A stretch of DNA of 12,099 bases, taken from NCBI GenBank assembly GCA_036377055.1, contig DASUZD010000141.1, positions 1-12,099 on the forward strand, read 5' to 3'. This DNA is from DASUZD01 sp036377055. Lineage in GTDB: Bacteria; Actinomycetota; Thermoleophilia; Gaiellales; Gaiellaceae. Numbering within the stretch: the stretch's first letter is position 1; every line of letters starts with the position of its first letter. A model generated the notes under the pieces. That model saw nothing but the letters and a program-made list of their open reading frames with translations, was not told the DNA's origin and did no database searches. The translations under genes and the position numbers were made by a program. Shown piece after piece: positions 1 to 5,584 of the stretch.

Positions 1-627
1 GAGGCCGTCTGGCGCGTCCTCAACGATCCCGCGTCGATGGCGAAGACGATGCCGGGCGTCGAGAGCTTCGACGTCCACGACGACCGGCGCTGGCGCGCGA
101 ACATCAAGATCCCGCTCGGTCTCGGCGGCCTGCGCATGAGCGTCGACATGGAGAAGACCGAGGAGCGCGAGCCCGAGTTCGCGGCGCTCAATATCAAGGG
201 CAACGGCGTCGGGGCGATCCTGAGCATGACGACGGCGTTCGAGCTGAGCGAGGCCGACGGCGGCACGAAGATGCACTGGGAGGCGGACGTACGGATCGCG
301 GGGCCGGTCGGCTCGATGGGCCAGCGCGTGCTCCAGCCGATCGTGAACCAGCAGGTGCAGCACGTGCTGACGGCGCTCGAGCGGCAGGTGCAGGAGGCGG
401 CGGCGAGCTCGGCCGGAAGCGGCGCGGCCGGCGACGAGGCGCCGGCAACGGACGCGCCCGCTCCCGAGGCCGGCGACGTGACCGACTACGGCCCGCCAGC
501 GGAGTCGACGCCCGAGCTGGAGCCGGAGACTGGCACGAGCGGCGCGGACGAGGGCGTCAGCCCACTCTCGCCGGAGACGTACGAGCCGGAGCCCGAAAGC
601 CCCACGACGTCGACCGAGGACGAGTAG
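1..627 (+). CDS. coxG: CoxG-family (SRPBCC) protein, 5'-truncated by window edge
   Basis: The frame is open from base 1, so the true start lies upstream; 208 residues are visible. The first visible residues (EAVWRVLNDPASM) followed by a TMPGVES motif match the start of the SRPBCC/CoxG fold (helix-grip, hydrophobic ligand pocket). Alternating strands follow, then the GPVGSMGQRVLQPIVNQQVQ helix that closes this fold. CoxG proteins accompany aerobic CO dehydrogenases and related molybdenum hydroxylases at the membrane, where they are thought to handle quinone or assist electron transfer. From about residue 135 to the end the protein is an Ala/Pro/Glu/Ser-rich, strongly acidic tail ending STEDE, probably disordered. 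I see no hydrophobic C-terminal anchor, unlike some CoxG proteins. A substrate-binding SRPBCC protein of another role is possible, since the partner genes would lie upstream. The family call is firm; CoxG function is likely. Confidence 0.75.
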   Translation, partial: EAVWRVLNDPASMAKTMPGVESFDVHDDRRWRANIKIPLGLGGLRMSVDMEKTEEREPEFAALNIKGNGVGAILSMTTAFELSEADGGTKMHWEADVRIAGPVGSMGQRVLQPIVNQQVQHVLTALERQVQEAAASSAGSGAAGDEAPATDAPAPEAGDVTDYGPPAESTPELEPETGTSGADEGVSPLSPETYEPEPESPTTSTEDE

Positions 628-638
628 CGCCGCGGCCG

Positions 639-667
639 TTGACACGCGGCTAGGCCTGGAGTAGCTT
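639..667 (+). promoter_or_regulatory. Candidate housekeeping-sigma promoter for the UDG-like gene
   Basis: A perfect TTGACA (639-644) is followed after 17 nt by TAGCTT (662-667), which fits the TAGNNT form of the -10 box often seen in actinobacteria. It lies in the 66-nt gap after the CoxG stop. A transcript starting near 674 would have a leader of about 20 nt containing the GGGGGAGG ribosome-binding site at 684-691. Inferred from spacing and consensus only. Confidence 0.4.
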
Positions 668-693
668 CGCCCGACCACGCCCTGGGGGAGGAC

Positions 694-1482
694 ATGACTA
701 CGCACGCAGAGTTCGACCCGGGCCCGCCGCAGGCGGTTGCCGACCACCTCGCGCAGGTTCCTGCGCCGTCGGACCCCGCCGCTTTCTGGACGAACTGGGG
801 GCCGATCTTCTACCGCGGCCGGCTGGACGGCAGCGCCCGGATCCTCTGCATCGCGTCCGATCCGGGCCCGACCGAGCGGATCGCCCACCGGACGCTCGTC
901 GGCGACGCGGGCCAGCGCGTTCAGGGGTTCCTCGCCAAGCTCGGCCTGACTCGCTCGTACCTCTGCGTCAACGCGTTCCCGTACGCGCTCCACCCGAGCC
1001 ACGGCGGCGACGCGCAACAGCTGCTCTCGGACACGACGCAGAAGAACTGGCGCAACAAGTTCTACGACCTCGTCGCTCCGCCCCATGTGCAGGTGATCGT
1101 CGCCTTCGGAACGAACGCCCGACTCGCCGTCGACATGTGGAGCTCGAAGCCGAACGTTCCGATCAAGAAGGTTCCGCATCCCAGCAGCCACGACGAGCAG
1201 GCGCTGCTCACGGCCTGGCGAGCCGCGATCCCCGACCTCCGCAACACCGTGACGCCGGATCCCGATGGGAACGCCGGCGGGCCGAACTACGGCAGCTCGT
1301 TCAAGGAGGCCGACTACGCGGCAATCCCGCGGCGTGACCTCCCGTTCGGCGTGCCGAGCTTCCTAGGCGACGACGCGGCCGGACGGAAGGCGACGCCGCG
1401 GCATAACAACGCCGTCGCGCGGCCGAGCCCTGACGACGGCCGAACGCTCATCTGGATCGCGCCGAAGGGCGGGTCCGGTTGA
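694..1482 (+). CDS. Uracil-DNA glycosylase superfamily protein with C-terminal extension
   Basis: A 262-residue protein starting at ATG 694, 2 nt after a strong purine-rich GGGGGAGG site. Residues 50-98 follow the UDG family 4/5 pattern: a motif-A-like IASDPGP at 53-59, then HRTLVGDAGQR at 65-75, then VNAFPYAL. Motif B is seen as HPSS at 162-165, following a hydrophobic strand VIVAFG (134-139). Such proteins remove uracil or other damaged bases from DNA. Motif A has DPGP where family 4 usually has an E-A-P-G type sequence, so the substrate cannot be assigned. About 75 residues after position 186 are not part of the usual domain and end in a Trp-containing TLIWIAPKGG segment. The stop codon overlaps the start of the amidohydrolase-like stub, suggesting the two were once translated together. 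Fold assignment fairly sure; activity unknown. Confidence 0.65.
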   Translation: MTTHAEFDPGPPQAVADHLAQVPAPSDPAAFWTNWGPIFYRGRLDGSARILCIASDPGPTERIAHRTLVGDAGQRVQGFLAKLGLTRSYLCVNAFPYALHPSHGGDAQQLLSDTTQKNWRNKFYDLVAPPHVQVIVAFGTNARLAVDMWSSKPNVPIKKVPHPSSHDEQALLTAWRAAIPDLRNTVTPDPDGNAGGPNYGSSFKEADYAAIPRRDLPFGVPSFLGDDAAGRKATPRHNNAVARPSPDDGRTLIWIAPKGGSG

Positions 1483-1628
1483 CGCAGTTCGCGCTGCCGC
1501 CCATCGACGCCGGCCAGGGTCCGACATTCGCTCTCGCCGGCCGAGTCGTTCCGATGGACGGGAGCAAGAAGGTCCTCGACGACCACGTCGTGTACGTGCG
1601 CGAGGATGCGTTAGGCCACCTGTTCTAA
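1479..1628 (+). pseudogene. Amidohydrolase N-terminal stub (49 codons), probable remnant
   Basis: A short frame begins at TTG 1479, overlapping the preceding TGA (TTGA), and ends at TAA 1626-1628. Its translation includes FALAGRVVPMDG at residues 18-29 and VLDDHVVYVRED at residues 33-44. This resembles the opening strands of amidohydrolase-superfamily enzymes, in which a small beta sandwich (typically xxGRVVTMDD...VLxDGVVYVxxGRI) precedes the metal-binding HxH barrel. The similarity stops at about residue 44, and the frame runs off into ALGHLF and a stop. The roughly 400 residues that would hold the catalytic barrel are absent; the next gene starts 25 nt later. I infer a deletion that removed the body of the gene. 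A genuine small protein is possible but less likely. It contains a TTA codon, rare in this window. Confidence 0.5.
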
Positions 1629-1652
1629 CGCTCGGGCCGTAGGATCGGGCGC

Positions 1653-2687
1653 GTGGGCCAGCCGTTCCGGATCGGCGTGATGCAGCTGACGATGGAGCCG
1701 CTCGACGAGATGCTCGCCTCGGCGCGCGCGATGGACGAGGCCGGGTTGGACACGATCTGGCTCGCCGAGGCGTACCCGTGGTGGCGGAAGCACGGCATGG
1801 AGGCGCGCTCCTCGACGGTCGCGTCGGCGCTGATCGCGCGCGCGACGAAGCGGTTGACCGTCGGCTGGGGGATCATCTCGCCGTTCACGCGCCACCCGGT
1901 TCAGGTCGCGATGGACGCGCGCGTCGTGCAGGAGGCGGCCGGGCCGGGCCGGTTTATCCTCGGGTTCGGGACGTCGAAGATCTTCCTGCGGAACGCGCGG
2001 CTCGAGACGTCGAAGACGCTGGGGCCGATGCGCGACGCCGTCGCGATCGTGCGCGGCGTCCTCGGCGGGCAGCCGTTCGAGTATTCGGGCTCGACCTGGA
2101 GCGCGTCGGTTCCAGGCCTGGCGCGTGAGGCCGAGACGCCCCGTGACGTGCCGCCGGTGTACGTGGCCGCGACGGCGCCGAAGATGCAGGCGCTCGCGGG
2201 CGAGATCGGCGACGGCTGCCTGACGCCGTCGATCACCACGCCCGCCTTCGTCCGCTACACGTGCGCGAACGTCGCCCGTGACGTCGACATCGGCTGCACG
2301 GTCGTCGCGTCGATCCACGCGTCGGACCGGGAGGCCGGCCGCGACGGAGCGCGCGAGATCGCCGGGATGTACCTCGCGAACAAGGTCCAGAACATCCAGG
2401 GCGCGGCGGACACGCTGCTCGAGCTGGCGAGGATCGAGCAAGACGAGATCCGGCCGGTCGCGGAGGCGATGGAGCAGGGCGGGCGGCTCGCCGCGAAGGC
2501 GAAGGTGAGCGACGCGCTGCTCGACAAGTGCAAGCCGATCGCGGGCACGCCGAGCGACTGCATTGCCTCGATCGAGGAGTATCGCGACGCCGGCTGCACG
2601 CACGTCATGCTCGAGCTCTGGGGCGACCGGCGGCACGAGCAGATCCGGCTCTTCGGCGAGCGCGTGCTGCCCCACTTTCGGAGCTAG
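1653..2687 (+). CDS. LLM-class flavin-dependent oxidoreductase (MER/F420-type)
   Basis: A 344-residue protein from GTG 1653. It has the luciferase-like TIM-barrel pattern: strand RIGVMQL near residue 6, DTIWLAEAYPW at 33-43, then GWGIISPFTRHPVQVAMDA and GPGRFILGFGTSK, and later the PPVYVAATAPKMQALAGEIG segment typical of methylenetetrahydromethanopterin-reductase-like LLM proteins. Members use F420H2 or reduced FMN to reduce or monooxygenate small molecules in the cytoplasm; the substrate cannot be read from sequence. The length is normal for the family. The start is supported by the N-terminal strand position; only a weak GGATCGGG lies upstream. Its TAG stop is directly followed by the ATG of the SIMPL gene, so it is probably the first gene of the operon. 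I see no clear promoter immediately upstream. Confidence 0.85.
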   Translation: MGQPFRIGVMQLTMEPLDEMLASARAMDEAGLDTIWLAEAYPWWRKHGMEARSSTVASALIARATKRLTVGWGIISPFTRHPVQVAMDARVVQEAAGPGRFILGFGTSKIFLRNARLETSKTLGPMRDAVAIVRGVLGGQPFEYSGSTWSASVPGLAREAETPRDVPPVYVAATAPKMQALAGEIGDGCLTPSITTPAFVRYTCANVARDVDIGCTVVASIHASDREAGRDGAREIAGMYLANKVQNIQGAADTLLELARIEQDEIRPVAEAMEQGGRLAAKAKVSDALLDKCKPIAGTPSDCIASIEEYRDAGCTHVMLELWGDRRHEQIRLFGERVLPHFRS

Positions 2688-3299
2688 ATGGCGACGCTGA
2701 CGGTACGCGGGCGCGGCGTGGTGCACGGCAAGCCGGACGAGATCTCGATCGGCTTCGTCGCGTCGGGGTACGGCGACGACCCGGCAGCTGCGTACGCCCA
2801 GGCAGCACAACGGGCGCGGGACCTCGAGCGGACGCTCGACGAGCTGGGGATTCCGGCGGAGGCGCGGCGGACGGCGTCGATCTTCGCGCACGAGGTCGAG
2901 GAAATCCCCGGGCGGCAGGCGCCGGGCCGGTTCGTCGCGTCGAGTCGAACGGCGGTCAAGCTTGACGACGCCGCGGTCGTCGAGCGCGTGCTCCTCGACG
3001 CGGCGCAAGCGGAGATCGCGTTCGAGGGACCGACCTTCGCCCTGAGCGGGAACAACCCGGCATGGCTCGACGCGTGTGCTCGGGCGGCGGACGACGCTCG
3101 CCGCCGCGCGGAGGCGTACGCCTCCGCGCTCGGCCTGCCGCTCGTCGCCCTCCTCGGCGCGGCCGAGCCAGGCACCGGGGCGCAGGTCGCGCATGTGGCC
3201 TCGTTCGGTCCGACGCTCGTCGACTCGGGCATGCCCATCTACGGCGGCGCCGACGCCACTGCGGTGCTGGACGTCACCTACGAGCTGGGAGCCGCGTGA
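2688..3299 (+). CDS. SIMPL-domain (DUF541/YggE-like) protein
   Basis: A 203-residue protein whose ATG abuts the previous stop, with GGAG at 2680-2683 as ribosome-binding site. It opens with TVRGRGVVHGKPDEISI and ends with a TAVLDVTYEL strand, the bracketing strands of the SIMPL/DUF541 fold. Between them lie the long ARDLERTLDELGI helix and a second helix pair (ARRRAEAYASALG). SIMPL proteins occur in periplasmic, membrane or cytosolic forms linked to oxidative stress or to signalling complexes; no enzymatic activity is established. This one has no signal peptide or membrane segment and is therefore probably cytosolic. Its place inside a metabolic operon is not explained by known family roles. 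A 24-nt perfect palindrome lies in its coding sequence (3106-3129). Its TGA overlaps the next GTG. Confidence 0.8.
   Translation: MATLTVRGRGVVHGKPDEISIGFVASGYGDDPAAAYAQAAQRARDLERTLDELGIPAEARRTASIFAHEVEEIPGRQAPGRFVASSRTAVKLDDAAVVERVLLDAAQAEIAFEGPTFALSGNNPAWLDACARAADDARRRAEAYASALGLPLVALLGAAEPGTGAQVAHVASFGPTLVDSGMPIYGGADATAVLDVTYELGAA
3106..3129. repeat. 24-nt perfect palindrome inside the SIMPL gene
   Basis: Bases 3106-3117 are the exact reverse complement of 3118-3129, centred on GGCGTACGCC, with no mismatch and no spacer. It encodes part of an Ala/Glu-rich helix. No T-run follows, so it does not look like a terminator. It could be a protein-binding dyad or a chance product of GC-rich Ala/Arg/Glu codons. 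Confidence 0.6.
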
Positions 3300-4522
3300 A
3301 CGTGCGCATCGACCGAAGGCGGCTCGTCGACTGGGCCGGCCGCGCCATCGCGACGCCGAGCTTCACAGGGTCCGAGCAGGACATGGCGACGCTGATGGCG
3401 GAGACGTTCCGCGACCTCGGGCTGCGGGTGCAATGGCAGCAGGTGGAGCACGGACGCGCGAACGTGCTCGGCGTCCTGGAGGGCGCGGGCGGCGGGCCGT
3501 CCCTGATGTTCAACGGCCACATGGACACCTCCTACTCGGGCAAGGAGCCGTGGCTCGCGCATGTGCCGGGCTTCCAGCCGCAGCCGTTCGTTCGCGAGGG
3601 CCGTCTCTACGGTCTCGGGATCTCGAACATGAAGGGCGCGCTGGCGTGCTACGTCGAGGCGCTGCGGGCGCTCGACGACGCGGGCGTGCGGCTGCGGGGC
3701 GACGTGCTCGTGGCGGCGGTCTGCGGCGAGATCGAGAAGGCGCAGCACGGCGACGCGCAGGGCGCCGAGTTCCGCGGCTACGCCACCGGGACTCGGCATC
3801 TCGTCACGCACGGAGGGGTCGCGGACATGTGCATCCTCGGCGAGCCGACGGAGCGAAAGCTCGTCCTCGCGCACTTCGGGTCGCTCTGGCTGCGGATCTC
3901 GACGCGCGGGAACTTCGTCCACACGGCGTTCAGCGAGGGCAGGAGAGGCGAGAACTCGATCCTGCGGATGCGCGAGGTTCTCGACGCCGTGCTCGAGTGG
4001 ATCCCCACGTGGGAGGGCGACCCGGAGAACGCCTGCCGGGGCGTCCCGGCCGTGGTCAATGTCGGCGCGATCCAGGGCGGCTTCGGGTGGCGTGTGTCGC
4101 GGACGCCGCACCACACCGACCTCTTCCTAGACGTGCGCGTGCCTCCGACGAAGCCGATGCCGGTCGCGCGGAGGCAGGTGCTCGAGCTCGTCCGCCAGCT
4201 CGGTACGCGTTTCCCCGGGTACGGGGTCGACGGGGAGGTGTACGTCACCGCGCCGGGCGCCGAGATCGCGGACGACCATCCCCTCGTCGCCGCCCTCGAC
4301 GCGAGCCATGCGGAGGTGTTCGGCGCGCCGCCCGAGCGGGACGTGACGCGCTGGTTCTCCGACGCGTCGGCGCTGACGCGTTACGGCGTCCCGACCGTGA
4401 ACTACGGGACCTCGAGCGGGCTCCTCGACACCGAGTACGGCGAGAACCTCGAGATCGAGGGCCTCGTGCGGACGGCGCAGGTCTACGCGTTGGCCGCTCG
4501 GCGAATCTGCGGGGTGGCGTGA
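3296..4522 (+). CDS. M20-family metallohydrolase homologue with altered metal site
   Basis: A 408-residue protein from GTG 3296, overlapping the SIMPL stop by 4 nt, with GGGAG 4 nt upstream. The length and order match ArgE/DapE/carboxypeptidase-G2-type M20 enzymes, which hydrolyse amide bonds of N-acyl amino acids or peptides in the cytosol. Seen: the metal/activator motif GHMD (74-77), the GEI catalytic motif (144-146), LGEPT (181-185), the dimerisation-domain His in NFVHT (209) and the final VNYGTSSG (368-375). The position that should be the metal-bridging Asp in the xDMKG motif is Asn111 (SNMKG). The second Glu of the usual GEE is Ile146. The C-terminal metal-binding His is not found where expected (DTEYGENLEIEGL). 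It may use one metal, act on another chemistry, or be non-catalytic. Family assignment is firm, activity open. Confidence 0.85.
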   Translation: MNVRIDRRRLVDWAGRAIATPSFTGSEQDMATLMAETFRDLGLRVQWQQVEHGRANVLGVLEGAGGGPSLMFNGHMDTSYSGKEPWLAHVPGFQPQPFVREGRLYGLGISNMKGALACYVEALRALDDAGVRLRGDVLVAAVCGEIEKAQHGDAQGAEFRGYATGTRHLVTHGGVADMCILGEPTERKLVLAHFGSLWLRISTRGNFVHTAFSEGRRGENSILRMREVLDAVLEWIPTWEGDPENACRGVPAVVNVGAIQGGFGWRVSRTPHHTDLFLDVRVPPTKPMPVARRQVLELVRQLGTRFPGYGVDGEVYVTAPGAEIADDHPLVAALDASHAEVFGAPPERDVTRWFSDASALTRYGVPTVNYGTSSGLLDTEYGENLEIEGLVRTAQVYALAARRICGVA

Positions 4523-5439
4523 CGAAGCTCGTCACGTTCTCGCTGGCTCGGGGGCCCGCTCGCGGGTGGGGGCCCTCTTTTAGCCAGGTGATGTATCGGG
4601 TCGGACGCGTGGTCGACGACGTCGTGCACGAGCTCGCCATTAGCTCGATGCGCGAGTACTTCGAGACCGGTGAGACCGCCCGCGAGACGGGCTCGACGTT
4701 CCCCCTTGCGGAGGTGCGCCTCCACCCGCCGATCATCCCGAAGAAGTTTTTCCACACGGCGGGCAACTTCCGCGAGCACGAGGAGGAGTCGAAGCGCGTC
4801 GCGTGGTCGCACGAGATCGCGCCCTGGATCGTCTTCTTCCAGAACGTCGACGCGATCGTCGGCCCGGACGAGCCGGTCGTCTACCCCGAGCACCTGACGG
4901 ACGAGCTCGACTACGAGCTCGAGCTGGCGGTCGTGGTGAAGAAGGCCGGGAAGTGGTTCTCGCCCGAGGAGGCCATGGACTACGTCGGCGGGTACGTGAT
5001 CTTCAACGACATCACCGCGCGGGACATCCAGCGTCGCGAGATGCGCTCGGGCGTCTTCTCGTTCTGCAAGGCGATCGATTCGTTCTGTCCCCTGGGGCCC
5101 TGGATCGTGACGGCGGACGAGATTCCGGACCCGCACGACCTCGCGATGGAGCTGCGCGTGAACGGCGAGGTGCGCCAGACGTCCCACTCCGGCCGGATGT
5201 CGACGACGATCCCGGAGATCTTGTCGCACTACTCGGCGCTCGGGTACAGCGCGGGCGACGTGTTATCGACCGGGACCGTGTCCGGAGTGGCCGGGTTCAG
5301 CGAGGACGCGGCCTCGCTCTACCTCCGGCCGGGCGACGTGATGGAGGCCGAGATCGAGCGGATCGGCGTGCTGCGCAATCCCGTGGTGTCGTGGCAGGAG
5401 GCGCACGGAAGGCCGGCGCCCGAGCGCGTGCGGTGGTAG
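4519..5439 (+). CDS. Fumarylacetoacetate hydrolase (FAH) family protein
   Basis: A 306-residue protein. I place the start at GTG 4519 (GTGA overlap with the M20 stop) because KLVTFSL at residues 3-9 is the usual first strand of this family; ATG 4591 is an alternative that would drop 24 residues. The FAH fold's metal ligands are present: Glu133 and Glu135 in DYELELAVV and Asp164 in FNDITARDIQ. FCPLGPW and the TGTVSGVAGF loop are also seen. Family members hydrolyse C-C bonds of acylpyruvates, decarboxylate oxaloacetate, or hydrate or isomerise 2-oxo-enoates, with Mg or Mn, in the cytosol. Placement after the M20 gene suggests a role late in breakdown of a carbon skeleton. Codon 249 is TTA, rare here. 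A stem-loop with a T-rich tail lies at 4552-4582 within the first 21 codons. Confidence 0.85.
   Translation: MTKLVTFSLARGPARGWGPSFSQVMYRVGRVVDDVVHELAISSMREYFETGETARETGSTFPLAEVRLHPPIIPKKFFHTAGNFREHEEESKRVAWSHEIAPWIVFFQNVDAIVGPDEPVVYPEHLTDELDYELELAVVVKKAGKWFSPEEAMDYVGGYVIFNDITARDIQRREMRSGVFSFCKAIDSFCPLGPWIVTADEIPDPHDLAMELRVNGEVRQTSHSGRMSTTIPEILSHYSALGYSAGDVLSTGTVSGVAGFSEDAASLYLRPGDVMEAEIERIGVLRNPVVSWQEAHGRPAPERVRW
4552..4582 (+). terminator. Terminator-like stem-loop in the 5' end of the FAH gene
   Basis: GGGCCC at 4552-4557 can pair with GGGCCC at 4570-4575 (6 bp, 12-nt loop). Alternatively an inner CCCG-CTCG-CGGG stem forms (4555-4566). TCTTTTA follows directly (4576-4582). The tail falls on codons TCT-TTT-AGC, unusual in this GC-rich setting. 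It could act as an attenuator between the M20 and FAH genes when translation of the FAH start is poor. It is shorter and less perfect than the element at 6198. Confidence 0.35.
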
Positions 5440-5479
5440 CCGCGGGAGTGTCGGCGGCGCGAACCTCGATCCCGCACAC

Positions 5480-5496
5480 CCCCACCCTGGGTGGGG
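5480..5496. promoter_or_regulatory. 17-nt inverted repeat, possible operator
   Basis: CCCCACCC-T-GGGTGGGG is a perfect dyad with 8-nt arms around one central base. There is no T-run on either side, so a repressor-type binding site is more likely than a terminator. No regulator gene is present in the window to pair with it. Confidence 0.35.
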
Positions 5497-5531
5497 AGAG
5501 CCGACCCGCCGCCCTCGGCGTCGACGCTACC

Positions 5532-5556
5532 GGAACAAACCGCACGCGTCAGTGTC
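5532..5556 (+). promoter_or_regulatory. Weak ECF-sigma-like promoter motif ahead of the M24 gene
   Basis: GGAAC (5532-5536) and GTC (5554-5556) are separated by 17 nt, the arrangement of many ECF-sigma promoters. The motif is short and the match could be chance; no sigma or anti-sigma gene is in the window. Confidence 0.2.
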
Positions 5557-5558
5557 GA

Positions 5559-5579
5559 GAGCGTGACGGGAGCGTGACG
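5559..5579 (+). repeat. Tandem 10-mer GAGCGTGACG x2, 11-nt period
   Basis: GAGCGTGACG occurs at 5559-5568 and again at 5570-5579, one helical turn apart and ending 5 nt before the TTG start of the M24 gene. OmpR/PhoB-type regulators bind direct repeats with such a period. It overlaps the only ribosome-binding-site candidate (GGGAG 5568-5572), so it might also influence translation. Confidence 0.35.
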
Positions 5580-5584
5580 ATTCC

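Larger units (their letters stand above)
5440..5584. other. Intergenic regulatory gap between the two gene blocks
   Basis: These 145 nt are the largest non-coding stretch in the window and separate the FAH gene from the M24 gene. I see no ORF that makes sense on either strand and no T-rich terminator tail. The region holds an inverted repeat (5480-5496), a weak ECF-type promoter motif and a tandem 10-mer just ahead of the M24 start, each listed separately. Confidence 0.5.

Noticed and set aside
1611..3194. Long antisense reading frame of 527 codons on the - strand
   Set aside because: Arg/Leu/Asp-rich, lacks any family motif, and mirrors the clearly coding LLM and SIMPL genes; a GC-skew shadow.
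3076..4518. Upstream extension of the FAH frame across the M20 gene
   Set aside because: The translation before 4519 is Arg-rich out-of-frame sequence; FAH similarity begins at KLVTFS.
4710..4750. GGAGG-TGCG-CCTCC hairpin with a later TTTTT at 4746-4750
   Set aside because: The T-run lies more than 20 nt after the stem and encodes the expected FAH residues; not a terminator form.
4591..5439. Shorter FAH gene from ATG 4591
   Set aside because: Would lose the conserved first strand KLVTFS and leave a 68-nt gap; kept only as an alternative start.
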